A DNA stretch of 6,064 nucleotides from BOG-908 sp964657885 (GTDB lineage Bacteria > Pseudomonadota > Alphaproteobacteria > Acetobacterales > Acetobacteraceae). The notes beneath the pieces are model-generated. The model was not told where the DNA came from. It saw only the letters and a program-made list of their open reading frames with translations, and did not search any database. The stretch spans positions 1-6,064 of the forward strand of contig CAZZWO010000191.1 in NCBI GenBank assembly GCA_964657885.1, written 5' to 3'. Below, one piece after another: positions 1-5,508 of this stretch (its first letter is position 1; every line of letters begins with the position of its first letter). The position numbers and the translations under genes are program-made.

Positions 1-92
1 GCGATGGAGGGCAGGTGCATGAATGGCCTCGCGGGCGGAACGGAACGCCGCGCCCTTTCGACCGGGGGCGCAGCGCCGTTCCATAGCACGCA
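1..92. other. Left edge, no gene that can be supported
   Basis: Two short open stretches touch the left edge and neither can be proved. On the plus strand, frame 3 is open from base 3 to a TAG at 84-86 (27 codons) and could be the tail of a gene lying to the left. On the minus strand, an ATG at 84-82 opens a frame that runs off the edge (MERRCAPGRK...) with a GGA about 10 bases upstream. Both have only about two thirds G/C at third positions. An interrupted inverted repeat (42-47 with 77-82, and 50-55 with 66-71) also lies here and could belong to a terminator. Sequence to the left is needed to choose. Confidence 0.3.
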
Positions 93-140
93 TCCAGCCG
101 ATCACGCCATCGTCATCTCACGACGGCGTGATCGGCTGGA
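93..140 (-). terminator. Strong hairpin just past the acylase stop, probable terminator
   Basis: Bases 93-108 and 125-140 form a perfect 16-bp inverted repeat. After one mismatch (109/124) the pairing continues for four more base pairs (110-113 with 120-123), leaving a six-base loop. It begins 7 bases beyond the acylase stop codon at 148. No T-run follows on either strand, so it is not a textbook intrinsic terminator. In GC-rich bacteria such stems still commonly serve as 3'-end processing, stabilising or bidirectional termination structures. The position makes a terminator for the acylase transcript the simplest reading. Confidence 0.65.
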
Positions 141-147
141 CGGTGGT

Positions 148-2475
148 TCAGTAGCTTTCCGTGGTGACCGTGGCCGCCTGGATCTCCGAGAGGTTGCGAA
201 GGGCCGGGCGCAACGTCTTGTTGTTGAAGAACGGCAACTGGTCGGTGACGTGCGGCGAGTTCGGCCGTGACGAGTTGCCGTAACCGAGCAGTACCCTCGC
301 ACTGGCACCGCTGGGGGTGAACTCCACGAGCTGCACCCAGCCATCGCCGCCGAACGTGATGTATTCGTTCAGGGCTGCGACATAGGCGGGGTTGGTGACG
401 CGGATCGGGCCGAACGGGTCGTCGGCGCCGCTTTGGGGATCGTTCGCTGCAAGGCCCGTGATGTTCTGCGTCTGGCCGTCGCGGTACACCAGCAGCGAGT
501 AGTGCGCGTCACCCCACTTGACGCTCATTCCACCCTTGGACGCGAACTCGGTGTTCAGGGTGTTCGCCGCCGTTGTCAGGTAAGGCACCAGCTGCGCGGC
601 GTTGGCTAGCCCGACCGGCGTCATCAGCGGGTGCGCGGCGCTCCACGGCGTGCGGAACACCGGGTGCGGGCTGTAGAAATTGTCGCTGGTGTCAGCAGGG
701 ATTTTTCCCGCCGAGACGTCGGCCACCACCAGGTCCCACCACTCCTCGAACAAGGCGCCGCCGACACTGTCCGCATCGCCGGTCCGGTCCCATGCGGACA
801 GGATCTTGGCGGCAGCGATTGCGGTTGCGTCGCCGGAGTTGTTGGCTGCGGCGATGAGGTCGGGCAGCACGCGGTCGGCGAGCAGCATGTGCGTCGACAT
901 CTTGCCGACCAGCAACTCGTCGGTGGTGAACGTCTTTTGCGAAAGCAGGAAGGCCGCACCGTGCTGCGGGCGGAAATCCATGAATTGCGGCGCGACATAG
1001 GCCGGGAAGTTCGCCGGATCGAGTGTCGCCGGCTGCGGAAAGGCGCTGGTCCAAGGCGGATTATTGCTGTTCGCGACGAAGCCGCCGGGCGGGTTCACCG
1101 CGCCGGGAAGCTGCTGCCAGGTGAACGTGCTGGTCCACAGCTTGGCGGGATCGGTGCCGTCGAGGATCCCCGAGTAGTCACCCCAGGTCCCGCCATTCCG
1201 CACCGGCTGCCGGCCGCCGAACTTGTACATGATGTTTCCGGCGCGGTCGGCATAGATCACGTTGAAGAACGGCATCTGCAGCATCGAGTCCGCCGCGGTG
1301 AAATCCTGCAGGTTCGTCGCCTCGATCATGTGCCAGTACTGGGTGACCAGCGATGGCTGGTCGAGCCCCGCGACGCGCAAAGCGAGCGCGGTGTGCCCGT
1401 CGGTGCTGGTGGCCACCACCGGCCCGTGCACGCTCGACTTGATGGTGATCGTCTGCGTGGTCAGGCTGCCGTCGGCCTGCTTCACCTTGAAGCTGTCGGT
1501 GTGCACCGCAAGCGGCAGGGTGGCGCCACCGAAACTGTACTTGTTGCCCGTCGCGTCGAGCGTGAGCTGGTAGAGGTTGCCGGCCTGGATGGTGTTGTTG
1601 GTGTGCGTCCAGCCGAGGTAGTCGTTGAAGCCGATGCCGATGAACGGACCGCCGGCAAAGGTCACGCCGCTCGCGTTGATTGTCGGCGCGGACGGATTGC
1701 CGACCACCAGGTTGACCTCGAGCCACTGATAGATGCCGAGGCCGCCCGCCGGCTGGTTGTTGCCCCAGGGCAGATGCGGGTTGCCCATCAGGATCGCGTT
1801 GCCGGTGGTGCTCTTCGAGGGACCGATGGCCCATCCGTTGGACCCGCTCGGCACCATGTTGCGGGCCGCGGCATTGGCGGCCGCGATGCCCCCCGACAAC
1901 CAGTCGGTTATCAGGAGCCCAGGCGTGTACGGGTTCGCGCCACCGATGTTGTCCTGGTTCGGGATGAAGGTGAACCAGATGGTGTACTGCTCGCTGGCGG
2001 TGATGTCGGTCGGGACGAGCGGCAGGATCGGGCGCAGCAGCGGGTCGATCGTCGCCAGATTGCGCTGCGCATACTCGTTGGCGCCGGCGCAGAACGCGGC
2101 GAGCAGGCTGGATTGCTCGCTGCCGCCTTGGGACAGCCACTGCGCGGCACGGGCCGGGATGCCGTAGGTGCGGACGTTGGTGTCATTGACGATATTGGCG
2201 TTGGTATCGCCCGGCCCGAAATACTCCGCGGCGCGGCCACGCGCGCGGGCGACGTTGTTCAGGATGGTTTCCGCGTGCGCTTCCATCTGCGCATAGCCGA
2301 GGCCGCGTTCCACGGTCGGCACGTCGGCACCGAAGATGTGCGGAACGCCATAGGTGTCCCAACGGATGGTGCCCGGGCTGACGGTCTGGGCGGAGGCGGC
2401 GTGGCCGATCAGCAGTGCAGCGCTGGCAATCAGGCAGGCGCGCGCGCCATGACGCGCGGCGGTCGGTGTAGGCAT
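148..2475 (-). CDS. Secreted penicillin acylase family protein (Ntn hydrolase, peptidase S45)
   Basis: This is a 775-residue precursor of a two-subunit amidase that hydrolyses an acyl-amide bond, as in penicillin G acylase, aculeacin acylase and the homoserine-lactone acylases. A Sec signal peptide is clear: basic N-region, hydrophobic core near residues 14-24, then ASA before Gln30. The alpha chain opens with IRWDTYGVPHIFG, as in the family. Gly211-Ser212 in SGSNGWAIG is the expected autocatalytic cut, making Ser212 the beta-chain nucleophile. NPHLPW places a His at beta 23, the position used in PvdQ-type acylases. ANSNNPPW (about 468-475) carries the expected oxyanion Asn. I chose the ATG at 2475 because it gives a normal signal peptide and has GGGGA 10 bases upstream. 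GTG 2514 and ATG 2511 are also in frame but would add about 13 residues ahead of the signal sequence and lack a ribosome site. The substrate cannot be read from the sequence; beta-lactams, acyl-homoserine lactones and acyl-peptides are all possible. It follows the oxygenase gene by 48 bp. Confidence 0.93.
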   Translation of the reverse strand: MPTPTAARHGARACLIASAALLIGHAASAQTVSPGTIRWDTYGVPHIFGADVPTVERGLGYAQMEAHAETILNNVARARGRAAEYFGPGDTNANIVNDTNVRTYGIPARAAQWLSQGGSEQSSLLAAFCAGANEYAQRNLATIDPLLRPILPLVPTDITASEQYTIWFTFIPNQDNIGGANPYTPGLLITDWLSGGIAAANAAARNMVPSGSNGWAIGPSKSTTGNAILMGNPHLPWGNNQPAGGLGIYQWLEVNLVVGNPSAPTINASGVTFAGGPFIGIGFNDYLGWTHTNNTIQAGNLYQLTLDATGNKYSFGGATLPLAVHTDSFKVKQADGSLTTQTITIKSSVHGPVVATSTDGHTALALRVAGLDQPSLVTQYWHMIEATNLQDFTAADSMLQMPFFNVIYADRAGNIMYKFGGRQPVRNGGTWGDYSGILDGTDPAKLWTSTFTWQQLPGAVNPPGGFVANSNNPPWTSAFPQPATLDPANFPAYVAPQFMDFRPQHGAAFLLSQKTFTTDELLVGKMSTHMLLADRVLPDLIAAANNSGDATAIAAAKILSAWDRTGDADSVGGALFEEWWDLVVADVSAGKIPADTSDNFYSPHPVFRTPWSAAHPLMTPVGLANAAQLVPYLTTAANTLNTEFASKGGMSVKWGDAHYSLLVYRDGQTQNITGLAANDPQSGADDPFGPIRVTNPAYVAALNEYITFGGDGWVQLVEFTPSGASARVLLGYGNSSRPNSPHVTDQLPFFNNKTLRPALRNLSEIQAATVTTESY

Positions 2476-2516
2476 GTGTGACGTGTCCCCGATTTTTATC
2501 GTTGGACACATCACAC
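2476..2516 (-). promoter_or_regulatory. Hairpin covering the acylase ribosome binding site
   Basis: Bases 2476-2488 pair with 2504-2516: 13 positions with one C/A mismatch, which becomes a G-U wobble in the minus-strand RNA. Above a small bulge, 2490-2493 pair with 2498-2501 around a four-base loop. The structure starts 7 bases after the oxygenase stop codon (2524-2526) and ends directly next to the acylase ATG. The GGGGA Shine-Dalgarno candidate (complement of 2486-2490) is mostly inside the stem. The pairing is seen in the sequence. The role, translational coupling or attenuation versus termination after the oxygenase, is inferred. No T-run follows, which weakens the terminator reading. Confidence 0.6.
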
Positions 2517-2523
2517 CATCGGC

Positions 2524-3216
2524 TTACGCGCGCGGCAACAGGCCTTTTACGATGGCGCTCAGCCGGTGGCGCCGCAATTCGCTGCGCGCCTTGCCGTCAT
2601 TGGTCATGTAGTTGAGTTGGATGGAGTGGCGCGGACCCACATGAGTGCGGTGGCCGTGATAAGTGGCCGGCCCGTTCGGAAACACCAGCAACGTGCCGCG
2701 GGTCGGGGGCACCTCGACGGCGTAATCCTCCAGGTCGGTGGCCGAACGAAGCAGGCGGAGGCAGCCATCCTGCTGCGAGAAGCTGGGATTTGGCGGGTTC
2801 AGGTAGAGCAGCACCGTCACCCGCTTGGCGGCCGAATCGGTGTGGATCTGGCCGTCTTTCTCCCGCGTGGCGAGACGTACCGTCAGCATCGACGGAGCAT
2901 CGTGCAGGTCGAGACCGAATTTAGCGGCGATGGCGTCGCGCAATGTGGAGCCCTCGAGCTCAGCCATCATGGCGCGTGCCGTCGGACCCATCTTGAGCGA
3001 CTCGGGCGGAAATGAGCCGCCACGTTCGGAGGCGGGCAGCTCGGCATGCACCTGGGCGAGGAGATGCGGCGGCAGGAAGTCCGGAACGACGACGTGCGGA
3101 AAGGGGTCGTTTGAAACCGGCGTTGCTTCAAGCGCACCGTAATCGAACAACTGGCCGGGGACGGCGGCAATACCACCTTGTGCTGCGTCGGAAAGCTCGT
3201 GCTGTGCGGTGCTCAT
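2524..3216 (-). CDS. 2-oxoglutarate/Fe(II)-dependent oxygenase (prolyl-hydroxylase-like)
   Basis: This 230-residue protein matches the 2OG-Fe(II) oxygenase superfamily, which couples decarboxylation of 2-oxoglutarate to hydroxylation of a substrate using one iron. The iron-binding triad is visible as His125-x-Asp127 (GQIHTDSA) and a distal His, most likely His187 in TYHGHR. Arg196 in GPRHSIQLNY is the expected 2-oxoglutarate carboxylate anchor. YLNPP (138-142) after the HxD strand and LLVFPNG (176-182) before the distal His complete the double-stranded beta-helix pattern. There is no signal peptide, so the protein should be cytoplasmic. The ATG at 3216 is the first sensible start, but only a weak GAAG lies upstream. 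It sits 56 bp after the small secreted gene and 48 bp before the acylase on the same strand, so an operon is likely. The substrate is unknown: protein side chains, free amino acids and lipid or glycan groups are all possible. Confidence 0.88.
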   Translation of the reverse strand: MSTAQHELSDAAQGGIAAVPGQLFDYGALEATPVSNDPFPHVVVPDFLPPHLLAQVHAELPASERGGSFPPESLKMGPTARAMMAELEGSTLRDAIAAKFGLDLHDAPSMLTVRLATREKDGQIHTDSAAKRVTVLLYLNPPNPSFSQQDGCLRLLRSATDLEDYAVEVPPTRGTLLVFPNGPATYHGHRTHVGPRHSIQLNYMTNDGKARSELRRHRLSAIVKGLLPRA

Positions 3217-3272
3217 GGAGCTTCAGATACACAACGGACCAACGGCTGCAAGCGGCAGGCGCGCTCCGCGTC

Positions 3273-3563
3273 TCAGGTATGATCCCAGCGATGGACCGTC
3301 ACCAGCGTGTCGGTGGACAGCAATTGCCCACACTTCACCGCGCGTTCGGCACCCGCCGGCACATACGCGGCATGGGACAGCAGCCGTGATCCGTTCATGC
3401 AGGATTGGTCGGCTCCAGTCTGCCCGGCGTCGAACGCATTGCGGGCCGGAGCCTGCGTGGGAGCAGCCCGTTCGGAACTCGGCATGGACGGCGCGGCAGC
3501 CGATGCCCCCGATGTCAGGCCGGCTAATCCCAAACAGGCGGCGGCGATGATGACGATGCGCAT
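3273..3563 (-). CDS. Small secreted protein of unknown function with one cysteine pair
   Basis: This is a 96-residue protein that I do not recognise. Residues 1-22 form a clean signal peptide (MRIVIIAAACLGLAGL, then SGASA), with predicted cleavage before the AAPS that follows. The mature chain is about 74 residues. It starts with an Ala/Pro/Ser-rich stretch (about 23-40), typical of a flexible linker. A compact part follows with exactly two cysteines, Cys55 in DQSCMNG and Cys78 in VKCGQLL, which could form a disulfide in the periplasm. The lone Cys10 is in the signal core and not in a lipobox. ATG 3563 is preferred over the in-frame TTG at 3587 because GAGAG lies 5 bases upstream and the signal peptide then has normal length. 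It is the first gene of the minus-strand group and is divergent from zapE. Confidence 0.65.
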   Translation of the reverse strand: MRIVIIAAACLGLAGLTSGASAAAPSMPSSERAAPTQAPARNAFDAGQTGADQSCMNGSRLLSHAAYVPAGAERAVKCGQLLSTDTLVTVHRWDHT

Positions 3564-3680
3564 CTGTGCTCTCACGGAGACGGTCAATGGGTTTCTCTGG
3601 AGAACGTAACGCGAAATAACTGCACACGGATTAACCCTCGCGTTTGATTGATGTGGTTGCCGCCTGGAACCGGGCGGTCT
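3564..3680. promoter_or_regulatory. Divergent intergenic region between the small secreted gene and zapE
   Basis: This 117-bp gap separates two outward-facing genes and has an AT-richer core (about 3601-3650) than the surrounding coding DNA. Promoters for both directions are expected here by arrangement. I could not find a convincing -35/-10 pair on either strand, so none is claimed. A small 5-bp inverted repeat (3660-3664 with 3673-3677) lies just before the ATG at 3681. Confidence 0.4.
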
Positions 3681-4886
3681 ATGGCGCGGGCCAGGATGGA
3701 CAGCGTATCGATCTCACCGGCCGAAACAGGACGCGCAGCCCGGACGTCCGCGGGCACCGGTGGTCCGCTCGCCGCCTATCGTGACCTCGTCGAAAAAGGC
3801 GCGCTGACCGCCGACCCGTCGCAGCGGCTGGCGATCGAGCGGCTGCAGGATCTGTGGTTGAAACTGCGCGGCTACGATCCGCCGGCGACGCCGCCGCCCG
3901 GCGGACTGCTCGCGCGGTTGTGGCGCCGCCGCCCGGCGGAAGGTGCGCCGGATGAGCATCCGAACGGTCTGTACCTCGTCGGAGAGGTCGGGCGCGGCAA
4001 GTCGATGTTGATGGACCTGTTCTTCGATTGCGCCACCGTAAAGCGGCGCCGGCGGATCCATTTCCACCGCTTCATGCAGGAGGCGCACGCCCGCATCCAC
4101 GCCTGGAAAGTTGCCAACCCTGGCGGTGACGACCCCATCCCGCCGCTCGCCGAGCGGATCGCCGGCGAGGCCGCTCTGCTGTGCTTCGACGAGTTCCAGG
4201 TGAACGACATCGCCGACGCCATGATCCTCGGCCGGCTGTTTGCCGCGTTGTTCGAACGCGGCGTGATCGTTGTGGCGACCTCGAACACCGCGCCGGCCGA
4301 TCTGTTCCGCGGGCGGCCGGGGCGCGACGCCTTCCTGCCGTTTATTGAACTCCTGCAGTCCCGGCTGGACGTGCTGGTCCTGGCGGGCGACCGGGATTTC
4401 CGCCGTGCGCGGCTGCGCGGCATGGCGGTCTGGCACGTGCCCACCGGCGCCCGCGCCGAACGCGCGCTGGACGATGCCTTCCGCGCGCTGACCGGCGGCG
4501 CGGGTGCCGCTCCGGACCGCCTGCTGGTCATGGGGCGCACCCTGCATGTGCCGTTGGCGGCAGCCGGCGTCGCGCGCTTCGATTTCAGCACCTTATGCGG
4601 AACGGCGCTGGGCGCCGGCGACTACTTGGCGCTGGCGACGCACTTCCACGCCCTGGTGCTCGACGAGGTGCCGCGCCTGTCGCCGGACAATTACGACGAG
4701 GCGCGACGCTTCATCGTGCTGGTCGATGCGTTGTACGACCACCGGGTCAAGCTGGTGGCGTCGGCCGAGGCGATGCCCGACGCATTGTATCAGCGCGGCG
4801 AAGGAGCGCAGGCATTCGAGCGCACCGCGTCACGCCTGGAGGAGATGCAGAGCCAGGAATACCTGGCCCTGGCTCATCTGACGTAA
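3681..4886 (+). CDS. zapE: Cell division protein ZapE (AFG1/LACE1 family P-loop ATPase)
   Basis: With the ATG at 3681 this is a 401-residue AFG1-like ATPase, the family that includes E. coli ZapE (about 375 residues), which binds and destabilises the FtsZ ring, and mitochondrial AFG1/LACE1. Walker A is GEVGRGKS (101-108, Lys107). HFHRFM follows at about 127-132, a conserved family signature. Walker B is LLCFDEF (166-172). VVATSN (197-202) gives the sensor Asn202, and GRPGRDAFLP follows with candidate arginine-finger residues. The C-terminal part carries FDFSTLCGTALGAGDYLAL and DHRVKLV, and it ends with the SRLEEMQSQEYL motif near the C-terminus, so the gene is complete at its 3' end. The start is uncertain: TTG 3648, ATG 3651, ATG 3681 and ATG 3696 share the frame, none with a strong ribosome site. 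The first conserved residues (GPLAAYRDLV) begin well downstream of all of them. It is cytoplasmic, and monocistronic as far as the window shows. Confidence 0.93.
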   Translation: MARARMDSVSISPAETGRAARTSAGTGGPLAAYRDLVEKGALTADPSQRLAIERLQDLWLKLRGYDPPATPPPGGLLARLWRRRPAEGAPDEHPNGLYLVGEVGRGKSMLMDLFFDCATVKRRRRIHFHRFMQEAHARIHAWKVANPGGDDPIPPLAERIAGEAALLCFDEFQVNDIADAMILGRLFAALFERGVIVVATSNTAPADLFRGRPGRDAFLPFIELLQSRLDVLVLAGDRDFRRARLRGMAVWHVPTGARAERALDDAFRALTGGAGAAPDRLLVMGRTLHVPLAAAGVARFDFSTLCGTALGAGDYLALATHFHALVLDEVPRLSPDNYDEARRFIVLVDALYDHRVKLVASAEAMPDALYQRGEGAQAFERTASRLEEMQSQEYLALAHLT

Positions 4887-4894
4887 ACCGCCGT

Positions 4895-5380
4895 TCAGCG
4901 CGCGTTCCGCGGGTCGTCCTTCGGGTCGATGTAATGCAGGCCGAACGGACCGGTGCCGGTCACCTGGATTTCGGCGGGCGCGCCATTTGTCCATAGCGAA
5001 TGCGGCGTGTCGCCCGGCAGGAACACGAAGCCGCCGGCATCGAGCAGCTTGCCGCGGCCGTGCACCATCGTGTTGCCCATGTCGTGCACGATCGAGCCCG
5101 ACAGCACGGTGAGGTTTTCCGATGTCGCATGGGTGTGCGGTGCGATCACCAGGTTTGCCGGCAATTGCAGCCGCAAGGTGAATGGCCCCGGCTGGTCGGG
5201 ATTGCCGGACAGCACGCTGAAGCGGATGCCCTTTGGCAGCGACGCCGGCGCTGGACCCCAAGACGCTGCACTGTCGTCCTTCAGCAGCACCATCGTCCCG
5301 GCAGTCGCTTCCGCATTCGCGGACCCGGCAAACGCCAAAGCCACAACGCCTGCGACGGCGAACAAAGCGCTACGATTCAT
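4895..5380 (-). CDS. Exported single-domain cupin protein
   Basis: This 161-residue protein has a Sec signal peptide (MNRSALFAVAGVVALAFAG, then SANA with cleavage before Glu24) and one cupin domain. Cupin motif 1 is PHTHATSENLTVLSG, giving metal ligands His82, His84 and Glu88. Motif 2 is FLPGDTPHSLW, giving His127. All four classical ligands are present, so metal binding is expected, but the reaction, if any, cannot be told from the sequence. Small exported cupins may act as dioxygenases, isomerases or plain metal or ligand binders. The ATG at 5380 is supported by AGGAAG (complement of 5389-5394) 8 bases upstream. It converges on zapE with only 8 bp between the stop codons. A GspF-family gene ends 128 bp upstream on the same strand; a 7-bp inverted repeat in that gap suggests the cupin has its own control. 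Confidence 0.88.
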   Translation of the reverse strand: MNRSALFAVAGVVALAFAGSANAEATAGTMVLLKDDSAASWGPAPASLPKGIRFSVLSGNPDQPGPFTLRLQLPANLVIAPHTHATSENLTVLSGSIVHDMGNTMVHGRGKLLDAGGFVFLPGDTPHSLWTNGAPAEIQVTGTGPFGLHYIDPKDDPRNAR

Positions 5381-5414
5381 CTCTTCATCTTCCTATCGGC
5401 CTTGTCCGGTAAGG

Positions 5415-5431
5415 CAGAACGCAGCGTTCTG
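5415..5431. repeat. Perfect 7-bp inverted repeat upstream of the cupin gene
   Basis: CAGAACG (5415-5421) and CGTTCTG (5425-5431) are perfect inverted copies separated by three bases. The repeat lies 35-51 bases upstream of the cupin ATG and about 80 bases after the GspF-type stop. Its place and symmetry fit an operator or a short RNA stem. There is no second copy in the window to support a regulator family, and I could not identify a clear promoter next to it. Confidence 0.35.
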
Positions 5432-5508
5432 GTTTCACCCGCAACCTGCAGGAAGCCCGCGCGTGCCCTGCATCGGTCATCCACGATCCCCGCGCGGAAC
5501 CAGGTGCC

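Noticed and set aside
4..270. 88-codon plus-strand open frame at the left edge
   Set aside because: It reads through both hairpins and into the antisense of the acylase 3' end. The product is low complexity and Arg-rich, with no motif.
148..2475. Naming the acylase pvdQ, quiP or pac
   Set aside because: Shared Ntn-hydrolase motifs do not fix the substrate, and the HTNN segment differs from what I recall of PvdQ. A symbol would overstate the evidence.
631..2481. 616-codon plus-strand open frame across the acylase gene
   Set aside because: It is in exact codon register with the acylase on the other strand. High G/C at acylase third positions becomes G/C at antisense first positions, which removes stop codons. 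The translation is Arg/Gly/Val/His-rich with no domain, while the acylase frame has a signal peptide and catalytic motifs.
3223..3627. 134-codon minus-strand frame overlapping the small secreted gene
   Set aside because: It overlaps in another frame, lacks a signal peptide or ribosome site, and is Arg-rich. The 96-residue frame with a clean signal peptide is preferred.
3714..4547. 277-codon minus-strand open frame opposite zapE
   Set aside because: The same in-register antisense effect applies. The zapE frame holds Walker A, Walker B and sensor motifs, and the antisense product has none.
4850..4875. 8-bp inverted repeat near the 3' end of zapE as a terminator for either convergent gene
   Set aside because: It lies inside the conserved QSQEYLALAH coding stretch, which explains the bases. 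There is no T-run and the stem is short, so a terminator role is not supported.
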